A DNA stretch of 7,467 bases from Dehalococcoidia bacterium. Its GTDB lineage: Bacteria; Chloroflexota; Dehalococcoidia; SZUA-161. Below the pieces are notes generated by a model. It was not told the origin of the DNA and did not search any database. It saw nothing but the letters and a program-made list of their open reading frames with translations. The position numbers and the translations under genes are program-made. The DNA is taken from NCBI GenBank assembly GCA_004376205.1, contig SOKG01000024.1, positions 1-7,467 on the forward strand, read 5' to 3'. Of this stretch, positions 1 through 6,750 are shown in pieces (the first letter of the stretch is position 1; each line of letters starts with the position of its first letter).

Positions 1-1
1 C

Positions 2-31
2 CGGTACTGGGCCAACGAGCTGGGGTGGTAG
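2..31 (+). CDS. Possible C-terminal tail of an upstream gene (partial)
   Basis: Reading from base 2 gives nine codons (RYWANELGW) and then TAG at 29-31. The composition looks like a plausible protein end, and the stop overlaps the GTG start proposed for the next gene at 25, a layout typical of translationally coupled genes. Nine codons are far too few to identify a family, and the other frame through these bases is also open. This is therefore only a suggestion. Confidence 0.2.
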   Translation, partial: RYWANELGW

Positions 32-1908
32 GACTTCGTTGCAGGCAAGCTGCACGGGGCACATTGGGTAGGCTCGGACGCCTCATTAGAAGTGACTATG
101 GCCGCTGGTCTGCCGTCTTTCTCTTTTTCTCTGTAGCGGCGGTCGTCCAGACCTGGCCTCTTGTCCTGCATGCCACCGACAGGATCGCCGATTGGCCGGC
201 TAAGCCCATCGATTCGTGGCAGCACCTTTGGAACCTTTGGTGGGTCAAACATGCGCTCGTTGAGCTACGGACTAACCCCTTTCATACAGATTTTCTCTTC
301 TTCCCCCAGGGCTCGGACTTATATCTTCATACGCTGGTCCCCGTTAACGGCGTCTTGTCAATCCCGCTCCAGTTGATCACCCACAATCTGATCCTCTCTT
401 GGAATGTGCTGGCCCTTTTCTCCTTTGTCCTCTCCGGCCTAGGGATGTACGCCCTTTCCTATCAGGTGAATCGCAATCATGCGGGGGCGCTGATTTCTGG
501 TTATATCTTTGCTTTCGCCCCATTCACTTTCATGCACTTTATTGCTGGCCACTGGAATATATCGACCACATGGCCGATCCCCTTTTTCGTGCTCTTCCTT
601 GTCAGATTTCAAAGATCAGCGCATATGAGGGGCGCTATTGGGGCGGGAATTCTTTGGGCGCTGCTGACCTATAACCATCTGGAATACGGCGTTGATGCGG
701 CGCTATTCCTCGGGCTGTTCCTTCTCTACTGGTCTGTGCTGTATGCACGCGAGAAGGACTGGGCCCGCCTGAGGGCCTTTTGGCGGGGGGGTGCTGTTGT
801 GGTCTTGGTGTGGCTGGCGGCCAGCGCGCCACTGGTTGCGTTGACTGTGCGGAGCCTCTCGCAGGGGGATATCAATATGGGCTACATAATCGAGGAGCAG
901 TTTACTTCCAGTCCCGAAGCGTTCCTGACGCCGAGCCCTCTATGGGGGCCGGGGACCGATCCTGTAGGAGGGGGCGCCCAATTTCACACCGGCGGCCTGG
1001 AGAACACGGTATATCTGGGTATCACACCCCTACTTCTGGCGCTCCTGGCGGTTTTCGCCGTCCGGCGGATGCCTCACCGTGTCATCTTCTGGGGGGCCGT
1101 TTTCCTGTTTTTCGCGATCCTATCTTTAGGCCCCCACTTATTCATTGGCGAAACGAAGACGTTTTCTATTGGCGGTGTCTCTTTCTCTATTCCCCTCCCT
1201 TATCAGATTTACGATCAGCTTCCACTAATTGGTGAGCGAAGGGTACCGGCCCGGCTGATCGTGTTTGGCATTGCCGGCCTCAGCGTCCTCGCAGGCACAG
1301 GGTTTGACGTCCTGTGGTCTTGGCTGCGGCAGAACTACAGGATGATTGCGCCTTTAGTCGCTCTGCTTCCCTTGGCCCTGGTTGTAGTTGAGTACTGGAA
1401 TCCCCCCCTTCAGCTGTCTGACCTGTCCGCAAGGCCCTCCATTTTAACGGATATCAGGGATGAACCCGGGGCCTTCGTAGTGTTTGACCTGCCCTGGGGG
1501 CGATCCACGGGAACGGCAGGCGTAGGAGATTGGTTCGCAGGCGGACTAACTGACTACTATCAGACTATTCATGAAAGGCCGTCGTTTGGCGGCTATGTGT
1601 CCCGCGCTCGCAACAGCGATCTGGACCTGGCGTGGGTGAGAGAGGAGCCGGGGCTAAGGTACCTTGCCCTCCCGGGCTCCTCACCTTCCCCGGAGGACGT
1701 CGATCCCAGGGTCGTTCGATCGGTTTTTCAACGGTACAGAATAAAGTATGTGATCATGCACCGGCTGACTCCGCATGGTTGGCTGTTGAGTGGCATCTCT
1801 GAGCAGACGCTTATGGCCAACGATTCGTATCTTCGCGATGTTGTGGGGCTAACGCCGGTCTATACGAACCCCACCCTCACTATTTACAGGAACCCGCAGA
1901 TAGAATGA
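25..1908 (+). CDS. Large polytopic membrane protein, GT-C-like glycosyltransferase of unknown substrate
   Basis: The 627-residue product is probably an integral membrane protein that transfers or handles lipid-linked sugars on the outer face of the cytoplasmic membrane. A short basic N-terminus precedes a first membrane helix at about residues 29-48. A long outer loop follows with an Asp in PIDSWQHLWN (D63), the place where GT-C enzymes usually carry the catalytic acid. Many more hydrophobic segments follow (about 107-145, 153-195, 205-240, 256-275, 330-370, 410-435, 444-461). Residues from about 465 to the end look soluble and extracytoplasmic, with FDLPWGRSTG and a YYQTIHERPSFGGYVSR stretch often seen in such bacterial proteins. 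The GTG start has only a weak GAG-type ribosome site, and the frame stays open to base 1, so the true start could lie upstream, or downstream at TTG 64. It is convergent with the lipoprotein gene to its right. Sampled G+C is about 50%, lower than several neighbours. The family-level call is by fold and pattern; no substrate can be named. Confidence 0.75.
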   Translation: MVGLRCRQAARGTLGRLGRLIRSDYGRWSAVFLFFSVAAVVQTWPLVLHATDRIADWPAKPIDSWQHLWNLWWVKHALVELRTNPFHTDFLFFPQGSDLYLHTLVPVNGVLSIPLQLITHNLILSWNVLALFSFVLSGLGMYALSYQVNRNHAGALISGYIFAFAPFTFMHFIAGHWNISTTWPIPFFVLFLVRFQRSAHMRGAIGAGILWALLTYNHLEYGVDAALFLGLFLLYWSVLYAREKDWARLRAFWRGGAVVVLVWLAASAPLVALTVRSLSQGDINMGYIIEEQFTSSPEAFLTPSPLWGPGTDPVGGGAQFHTGGLENTVYLGITPLLLALLAVFAVRRMPHRVIFWGAVFLFFAILSLGPHLFIGETKTFSIGGVSFSIPLPYQIYDQLPLIGERRVPARLIVFGIAGLSVLAGTGFDVLWSWLRQNYRMIAPLVALLPLALVVVEYWNPPLQLSDLSARPSILTDIRDEPGAFVVFDLPWGRSTGTAGVGDWFAGGLTDYYQTIHERPSFGGYVSRARNSDLDLAWVREEPGLRYLALPGSSPSPEDVDPRVVRSVFQRYRIKYVIMHRLTPHGWLLSGISEQTLMANDSYLRDVVGLTPVYTNPTLTIYRNPQIE

Positions 1909-2017
1909 CCCGCATAGCCCTCCGCTCCCCGATCCGTAATGACGAATGCAGGGCAGGAGCCCGCGTCCTTATGGTAAAGGAACAGAGCAAAGAGTAGGCG
2001 TTAACGATAGTTGGGCG

Positions 2018-3190
2018 CTATTCAGACTCTACGGGGACGAGGCGGCGGATCTCCGTTTGGTTGCTGTAGTAGACGATCCCATCAGGGCTGACGGCGATGT
2101 CCATATCGCAGTCCTTGACGACCACATCGTCATCGGTCACTTGGTCCAGACCGGCCCCGCTCAGGACTAGCCGGCGCATGAGTTTCTTCGCATTGGTGCA
2201 GACGAGCAAGGAGTCGCCAAGGAGGGGATACACATCGCCGGAGGCGATCTCCATGCTGGTGACTCCGGGGCCCGAGAGAAAATCTCCTGGCTTCTCCCCT
2301 TCGATGGCGAGGAAATGAATGCCCTCAATCTGCTCACCAGCGGTGCAATCTGGCCAGGGGAAATCACCGACGTCCGGCCAGCCATAGTTCCCCCCCGCCT
2401 TGATCAGGTTCAACTCCTCGCAACTGGCCGTATTGTCATGGCCGTAAATCTGGCCATTTTGGGGATGGAAGGCGAAGTTGAACGGCCTGCTGAAGCCGTA
2501 GGCGAAGATTCGAGGGTCAGCGTCAGGCTGGTCGAAGAAGGGGTTGTCCGGCGGGGCGGCACCGTTCTCCTTATTGATCCGGAGCATCTTACCTAGTGGC
2601 GTGCTCAGGTCCTGGGCAAATGGCTTTCCATTGGGCCCTATTGTCTTGCCCCGGTCGTAATCCCCTATGGTGATGTAGAGGAAGCCGTCTAGGCCGAAGT
2701 GGATGCTGCCGTTGGCATTGAACCCTGGGCGTTTGGGATTTGTCTCTGGGAGGTCACCCACGATGACCTCAGGGTCGAGGCCACGGTTATCCTGGTCAGT
2801 AAAGCGGACCACGACAGGCCTTCCGACAGGGCCCTCAGGGCTGACGGCCTCAGTGAGAAAGGCATAGACGTAGTGGTTGTTCTCGAAGTCAGGGTCGAGC
2901 GCGAGGCCGGTGAGCCCCCACTCGATAAACAAGGCGACTTCGACCTTGGCGAAAGGATCCCCCTGAAGTTGTCCGTCCGGAGAGACCACTCGGATGTTGC
3001 CGGTCAGATGCTCGGCATAGAACAGGCGACCGTCAGGGGCAAAGGCGAGAGCGATGGGCCGGTCAGCGGCGGTCACAAGCTCGGACTTGACGCTAAACGG
3101 GTTTTCTTCCTCGCCTCCGCAGGCAGCAGCTAGAAACAACAGGGAGAAGGAAAGGGCGCCAAAAGTCAACAACCAGCGAGTTTTATCCAT
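2018..3190 (-). CDS. GSDH-family (PQQ-dependent sugar dehydrogenase-like) beta-propeller lipoprotein
   Basis: The 390-residue protein starts with a lipoprotein signal peptide: K3/R5, a hydrophobic run at about 7-20, and a cleavage site at LAAAC with Cys24 followed by GGEEE. It should be lipid-anchored on the outer face. The rest matches the glucose/sorbosone dehydrogenase six-bladed propeller: AFAPDGRLFYAE, WGLTGLALDPDF, GLDGFLYITIGD (166-177), SRPFNFAFHP (234-243, R235) and ELNLIKAGGNYGWPDV (259-274). Length is normal for the family. By eye, compared with Acinetobacter soluble glucose dehydrogenase, the His144 slot is N158 and the Arg406/Arg408 slots are C361 and M363, so normal PQQ chemistry is doubtful. 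C257 and C282 could form a disulfide. No Shine-Dalgarno sequence precedes the ATG. The gene faces away from the GT-C gene at 3289 across 98 bases and converges on the gene at 25-1908. It is paralogous to the partial gene at 6964 and to the relic near 6080-6245. Confidence 0.9.
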   Translation of the reverse strand: MDKTRWLLTFGALSFSLLFLAAACGGEEENPFSVKSELVTAADRPIALAFAPDGRLFYAEHLTGNIRVVSPDGQLQGDPFAKVEVALFIEWGLTGLALDPDFENNHYVYAFLTEAVSPEGPVGRPVVVRFTDQDNRGLDPEVIVGDLPETNPKRPGFNANGSIHFGLDGFLYITIGDYDRGKTIGPNGKPFAQDLSTPLGKMLRINKENGAAPPDNPFFDQPDADPRIFAYGFSRPFNFAFHPQNGQIYGHDNTASCEELNLIKAGGNYGWPDVGDFPWPDCTAGEQIEGIHFLAIEGEKPGDFLSGPGVTSMEIASGDVYPLLGDSLLVCTNAKKLMRRLVLSGAGLDQVTDDDVVVKDCDMDIAVSPDGIVYYSNQTEIRRLVPVESE

Positions 3191-3205
3191 GGCGCGTATA
3201 ACAGT

Positions 3206-3235
3206 ATCATAGTCTCAATGTTAGGCCAATCTGAA
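3206..3235 (-). promoter_or_regulatory. Candidate sigma70-type promoter for the GSDH lipoprotein gene
   Basis: On the minus strand TTCAGA (3235-3230, 4 of 6 to TTGACA) is followed after 18 bases by TATGAT (3211-3206, 5 of 6 to TATAAT). The -10 box ends 15 bases before the ATG at 3190, so the transcript would have a very short leader of roughly 8 bases. This fits the absence of a Shine-Dalgarno sequence. It is a pattern match only, and the divergent spacer must also hold the promoter of the gene at 3289, for which I see no convincing boxes. Confidence 0.3.
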
Positions 3236-3288
3236 GACTGCGGATGCCGTGGACGTCAGATCTTTAGCATATCCTGAATCGCGGGAAG

Positions 3289-4521
3289 ATGGCCCAGGCT
3301 AGCTTTTTGCGGAACCGGACGACCACCTTGCTGAGGACCGAGGTGGTGCACAATAGATGGCTTCAGGGCGCTGCACTTGCCGTTGCCCTTTTCATCGTCT
3401 ACTGGTTGACCAGAGCGGATGCGAGCCCGTTTAACCAGTACGTCCTCCTGGCTGACTCCTTTCTCCATGGCCGGCTTCATCTCGTAAACCCACCGGTCCA
3501 CCTAGAACTGGCGAGGTACGGGGACGAGGCGTTCGTCATCGACCCGCCGGCGCCGGCGCTACTGTTGATGCCTTTCGTGGCCATCTGGGGCACGGGTATC
3601 AACCAGGTGCTGGTATCAATGGCTGTGGGCAGCGCCGCTATGGGCTTCTTCTGGGTAGCGGCGCGTCAGATGGGATGGGACCTGCGTGTCACGGCGGCGA
3701 TTACGCTGCTCTTAGCGCTGGGGACCAACTTTTGGTGGGCGGCGACGGACGGTGGCCTGTGGACATTCGCCCACGTGTCCGCGGTCCTCTTCCTAATGGC
3801 GGCGCTGGTGGAAGCCACCGGCAACAAGCGCCCTTGGCTGGTAGGGCTTCTTGTCGGGCTGGCGGGGATGTCGCGCTTGCCGACCTTCCTCACGTTCCCG
3901 CTTTTCGCATACCTCCTGCTCGATGCCGAGGAGCGGCCATGGAAGGAAGTGGTGCAGGACCGGGCCAACTGGCTGCGCCTGGGCCTGTTTGCAGTGGGGC
4001 TGGGCGTTATGGGCGCCGCCTACTTGGCCTACAACTACGGACGGTATGGAACGCTGATCGACAAGGGGTACGATCATCCCTCGTATGCCAACGAGCCGTG
4101 GTTCGCCCAGGGACGGTTCGACATCAGCTACATACCCCGTCATATTGAAGCCATATTCTTTAAGCCGCCGGTGCTCACGGAGAACGATTTTCCCTACTTC
4201 AGGCCATCGAGCTTCGGGCTGGCGCTGTTCTTTTCGACGCCGGCGTTTCTGTACGCTTTCAACACGTACTTCAATCGGCTAACCCTTGCAGCCATCGCGG
4301 CAACGCTGCTTACGCTGGTGCCGCTGACCTTACATGGCACCACTGGCTGGGGGCAGTTCGGCTATCGTTTCAGCATGGACCTGTTCCCTATGCTGGCTCT
4401 CCTGACAGCGGCTGGTATGCGTCACCAAATGACCCCACTCAAGTGGACCATCATCCTGTTCAGCTGCCTGATTGGCCTCTGGGGAACGCTGGCGTTCCAT
4501 AAATACGGCTGGGTGGTCTGA
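3289..4521 (+). CDS. GT-C-like polytopic membrane glycosyltransferase, substrate unknown
   Basis: The 410-residue, strongly hydrophobic protein has about ten membrane segments (for example 27-40, 88-100, 105-122, 130-150, 158-175, 181-212, 227-247, 305-325, 330-350, 365-380, 388-405). The first outer loop has the dolichyl-phosphate-mannosyltransferase-like layout NQYVLLADSFLHGRLHL, with D56 as a candidate catalytic acid. D85 follows in IDPPAPALLLMP, and WGQFGYRFSMDLFPML lies near the C-terminus; together these are typical of bacterial GT-C proteins. It would act on the outer membrane face using a polyprenyl-phosphate sugar (family knowledge). The ATG at 3289 has GGGAAG only directly abutting it, too close for a good ribosome site. 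GTG at 3343 or 3346 (V19/V20) has GAGG six bases before the first, and would start the protein just before the first helix. It is divergent from the lipoprotein gene and convergent with the GT-C gene at 4595-5857. A 60-base sample gave 68% G+C, well above the next gene. Confidence 0.8.
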   Translation: MAQASFLRNRTTTLLRTEVVHNRWLQGAALAVALFIVYWLTRADASPFNQYVLLADSFLHGRLHLVNPPVHLELARYGDEAFVIDPPAPALLLMPFVAIWGTGINQVLVSMAVGSAAMGFFWVAARQMGWDLRVTAAITLLLALGTNFWWAATDGGLWTFAHVSAVLFLMAALVEATGNKRPWLVGLLVGLAGMSRLPTFLTFPLFAYLLLDAEERPWKEVVQDRANWLRLGLFAVGLGVMGAAYLAYNYGRYGTLIDKGYDHPSYANEPWFAQGRFDISYIPRHIEAIFFKPPVLTENDFPYFRPSSFGLALFFSTPAFLYAFNTYFNRLTLAAIAATLLTLVPLTLHGTTGWGQFGYRFSMDLFPMLALLTAAGMRHQMTPLKWTIILFSCLIGLWGTLAFHKYGWVV

Positions 4522-4528
4522 CCGCCGC

Positions 4529-4555
4529 GCTATCGGTTAGGAAGTGACCGATGGC
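4529..4555 (+). terminator. Hairpin after the GT-C gene, possible terminator between convergent genes
   Basis: Immediately after the stop codon at 4519-4521 there is a nine-pair stem, GCTATCGGT with ACCGATGGC (4529-4537 and 4547-4555, including one G-T pair), closing a nine-base loop. It lies in the 73-base gap between two convergent genes and could end transcription from either side. No T-run follows on either strand, so it is not a textbook intrinsic terminator. Confidence 0.3.
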
Positions 4556-4594
4556 GATGCTGGCAGGAAGTGGACATTGGCCTCATCGGCCTGT

Positions 4595-5857
4595 TCACCT
4601 GCGGCCTGGAATCCGCCTCAGGCTACGCGTATCTCCTCCTTTGCCGACCCCCAACCGTAAGAACAATGACAGGAGCGAGGTGACAAGCAGGCCGACAAAG
4701 GAACAAACCAAAAGATACGAAATAGCCAGATCCTGGGAAAGGGCAAAAGAAAAGAAGGATTCGAAGATCGGGTAAGGTTTCGGCTGCTCGACGGCATAGA
4801 GATTCAGGAAGTGGAGAATTGACAGACACATGTAAAGGACGAGAAGGGGAATTCTCTGGCGGGAAAGCATAGCAGAGACAAGAAAGAATGAGAAGAAGGG
4901 GAAAAGGTAGCGCTCGTGAATCCGGGTGGGCAGAATAAAAAATGCGAAAAGGGTCAGGCTCACTGCCCAGTAAACGCTCCAGTCATCCTGACGGCGCTTG
5001 AACAGCCACAATCCAATGGCGCCCTGCGCTGCAAGCCAGAGCAGAAACCCCCAGGTTTGTCGGCTCAGCCCGAGCCAAGTGGGTGCATCCGATTCTAGGG
5101 GTGAGCTCCTAAAAATCCACCACAGGTTGAAGGCGTTGAGAGAGGTAAAGGGATAGAAATCTAACTGTTTCTGCATAAGCGAAATCATGCCAAAAGCCGG
5201 ATCCCCCCAGAAAAAGGGAAGAGGGAGGAAAAACAGAATTCCTATCGCAAAGGCTGCGGAAAGGAGAACCCGCTTCGGCGGCGTTCGCAAAACGAGAGCG
5301 AGGCCAAAAACAGGAATGATGGCGATCGCTAGCGGTTTTACTAGAAAGGCTAGAGCCAGAAGAATAGCGGACAGCTCTGGCTTCCTCTCGAGTAAAAAGT
5401 AAACAGCCGATAACAGAAAGAAGGTTAGAACGCCGTCAAACTGGCCCCAAACGGCGGAATTGTACAGAACGGCGGGATTGAAAAGATAGAGAGATGAAGC
5501 TAGTAGGCCTAAATTAAAGGATGTCCTTTTCGCGAGAATCTTAAAGATTAGAACGGCCGTTGCGAAATCGAAGAAATTAGCGGGAAGCTTCAAGATTATG
5601 AAATCTGTGGTATCGGAGACATTGGGGAAAAGGGCCTCATTAAGTTCGCCGATGCCCCAGAGCACATACAAGTAACCGGGAAGATAGTGCTGGTAGTCTG
5701 CTAAATAATAGTCGCGCGGCCCTACATCTGCTAATCGCTCGCTGAATATTCGTAAGAACGCCAGATCGGCCGATCCCGGGAAAGGCAGCAGATAGGCTCG
5801 CGTCACAGCTGCTGCCGTGAAGACTCCCAGAAATAATATAAGTTCTTTCTTGCTCAT
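4595..5857 (-). CDS. GT-C mannosyltransferase-like membrane protein (GT87/PIG-M/ALG6-like pattern)
   Basis: The 420-residue polytopic protein starts at ATG 5857 with a first helix at about residues 5-24. An outer loop follows containing SADLAFLRIFSERL with D31, the expected place of the GT-C catalytic Asp, and then DYQHYLPGYLYVLW. Characteristic motifs come next: FNPAVLYNSAVWGQFD (126-140), AFLVKPLAI (170-178), SLNAFNLWWIF (239-249) and HERYLFP (314-320). The NAFNLW, WGQFD and HERYLFP set is shared with ALG6/PIG-M-like mannosyl- and glucosyltransferases and with bacterial relatives that use polyprenyl-phosphate sugars. It probably adds a hexose to a glycan or lipid on the outer face; the sugar cannot be told. 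No clear Shine-Dalgarno sequence precedes the ATG. It is on the same strand as the gtrA-like gene, 366 bases downstream of it, suggesting a former or present operon. Its base composition is the most AT-rich of the window (40-50% G+C in two 60-base samples), hinting at a separate origin. Confidence 0.85.
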   Translation of the reverse strand: MSKKELILFLGVFTAAAVTRAYLLPFPGSADLAFLRIFSERLADVGPRDYYLADYQHYLPGYLYVLWGIGELNEALFPNVSDTTDFIILKLPANFFDFATAVLIFKILAKRTSFNLGLLASSLYLFNPAVLYNSAVWGQFDGVLTFFLLSAVYFLLERKPELSAILLALAFLVKPLAIAIIPVFGLALVLRTPPKRVLLSAAFAIGILFFLPLPFFWGDPAFGMISLMQKQLDFYPFTSLNAFNLWWIFRSSPLESDAPTWLGLSRQTWGFLLWLAAQGAIGLWLFKRRQDDWSVYWAVSLTLFAFFILPTRIHERYLFPFFSFFLVSAMLSRQRIPLLVLYMCLSILHFLNLYAVEQPKPYPIFESFFSFALSQDLAISYLLVCSFVGLLVTSLLSLFLRLGVGKGGDTRSLRRIPGRR

Positions 5858-6079
5858 AACCGCGAGAATTCGTTTAGGCGAAGCTTTGTTCGGGTGACAA
5901 CGTATGATCTGGACAAGGTTACTTTACATGAATTGTACAAATGCGGTGGCACTGATGGCAGACGTGTTCGGACTGTAGATGCCCTGCCCCCATGAACGGC
6001 ACCACGGTCTATGTTAGTGCTGCCATGGTCCCTTGGCGTAGCGCAGAGGAGCCTGATGGCCATGCCAGGATCGCTTCCG

Positions 6080-6245
6080 GTGCCGGCGGCCTGTACCGTA
6101 GTGAGCTGTGGGGGCGAACTGCACCCAGCCCTGCGTCCAATGCAGTAGCAGCGGTATCCATACCTCCCAGCCCCAAAGTGATGTGCTTCACCGAGTCGGC
6201 TAATCGTGGCGTCGATCCCGAGGTTATCGTCTGCCATCTCCCGCT
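6080..6245 (+). pseudogene. Decayed GSDH-family lipoprotein gene (relic)
   Basis: The translation from 6178 to 6243 aligns without gaps to the intact lipoproteins: VMCFTESANRG and VDPEVIVCHLP against VVRFTDQDNRG and LDPEVIVGDLP, 14 of 22 residues identical, with many differences at third codon positions. Further left, GLYRSELWGRT (6088-6120) matches ALYIEWGLT. Between these two blocks about 13 codons are missing, and just before the first block a frame shift is needed (GTG at 6080 aligns one frame off). Weaker matches continue left: GAGGAGCC near 6046-6053 and TGCGGTGG at 5942, the latter like the lipobox Cys-Gly-Gly of the intact genes. An in-frame TGA (5993-5995) would interrupt that part. 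Nothing recognisable follows on the right, where the gtrA-like gene begins on the other strand. The core is well supported; the outer limits are not. No other gene is seen in 5858-6079. Confidence 0.65.
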
Positions 6246-6730
6246 GGGCCGGTCCCGGCGCCGGCGTCTTGGGCTCGCGGCCAGATGACCATGCTGGTCC
6301 AAGTCCAGTTCCACGCGGTACCCAGGCAGATACCGATGGTGTTGGCAATGTAGGGGTTTATGCCGAACAGGGGTGTGAGAACGTTGACAGTCGTGAAGGA
6401 GATGAGAGGACTCCCGATGGACGCGGAGTTGAAGGTGAGAAAGCGAATTGGCAGCGAGGTGCTCCGCTCGCGGTCGCGGAAGGTCCAGCGTTCGTGCCAG
6501 AAGAAATTAGAGATTATGGACAGTTCGACGGCTACCGCCGAGGCGATGAGCAACCGGACGTCTGAGTGTGTAAACAGTATGAAGTCCAAAGCGCTCCCCT
6601 TGGCAGGAAGGAGAGCAGCGACAGGGGAATCGTAGAGGAGAAATAGTGTGGACTGGTTCACCAGGTAGCCGAAGCCACCCACGACGAGGAACTTGACAAA
6701 CGTGGTAGAAACGGGCAGCCGCTGGAGCAC
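6224..6730 (-). CDS. GtrA-family membrane protein with an unusual C-terminal tail
   Basis: The 168-residue protein matches the GtrA family (PF04138), small four-helix membrane proteins linked to translocating polyprenyl-phosphate sugars for surface glycosylation. Residues 11-33 (FVKFLVVGGFGYLVNQSTLFLLY) form the first helix. A helix at 60-77 ends in the family signature NFFWHERWTFRDR (75-87). Helices at about 96-118 and 126-150 follow. The domain ends near W150. The last 18 residues (151-168, Ala/Gly/Arg-rich) look non-family, and the gene's last bases overlap the antisense of the GSDH relic, so the original end may have been replaced. The start is GTG at 6730: an in-frame TGA lies at 6751-6749, and AGGAG sits at 6745-6741, ten bases upstream. 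It is upstream of and on the same strand as the GT-C gene at 4595-5857, and divergent from the partial lipoprotein gene at 6964. No GtrB-type enzyme is visible in the window. Confidence 0.85.
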   Translation of the reverse strand: MLQRLPVSTTFVKFLVVGGFGYLVNQSTLFLLYDSPVAALLPAKGSALDFILFTHSDVRLLIASAVAVELSIISNFFWHERWTFRDRERSTSLPIRFLTFNSASIGSPLISFTTVNVLTPLFGINPYIANTIGICLGTAWNWTWTSMVIWPRAQDAGAGTGPAGDGRR

Positions 6731-6740
6731 TGGGTAAGCG

Positions 6741-6745
6741 CTCCT
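6741..6745 (-). promoter_or_regulatory. Ribosome binding site of the gtrA-like gene
   Basis: AGGAG on the minus strand, ten bases upstream of GTG 6730. With the in-frame stop only slightly further upstream (6751-6749), it supports GTG as the start. It is the clearest Shine-Dalgarno sequence in the window. Confidence 0.55.
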
Positions 6746-6750
6746 AAGTC

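Noticed and set aside
1951..1981. Small hairpins (GGGC-AGGA-GCCC and TCCTT-ATGGTA-AAGGA) between the convergent genes at 25 and 2018, as a terminator
   Set aside because: Stems are only four and five pairs and no T-run follows on either strand, so they are not distinguishable from chance.
2315..3133. Plus-strand open frames inside the lipoprotein gene (2315-2596 and 2699-3133)
   Set aside because: They are antisense shadows of a well-supported GSDH reading frame and have no recognisable features.
3675..4148. 157-codon plus-strand frame inside the second GT-C gene
   Set aside because: It is Gly/Ala/Arg-rich out-of-frame translation of a GC-rich membrane protein gene; the membrane protein frame is far more plausible.
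5992..6288. 98-codon plus-strand open frame taken as a small intact gene
   Set aside because: Part of it clearly aligns to the middle of GSDH lipoproteins with deletions, so it is better explained as an accidental open stretch through a decayed gene.
5854..6348. 164-codon minus-strand open frame whose TGA overlaps the ATG of the GT-C gene
   Set aside because: It overlaps the end of the gtrA-like gene in another frame and is antisense to the GSDH relic. The protein is low in hydrophobic order and matches no family I know, so the ATGA overlap is probably chance.
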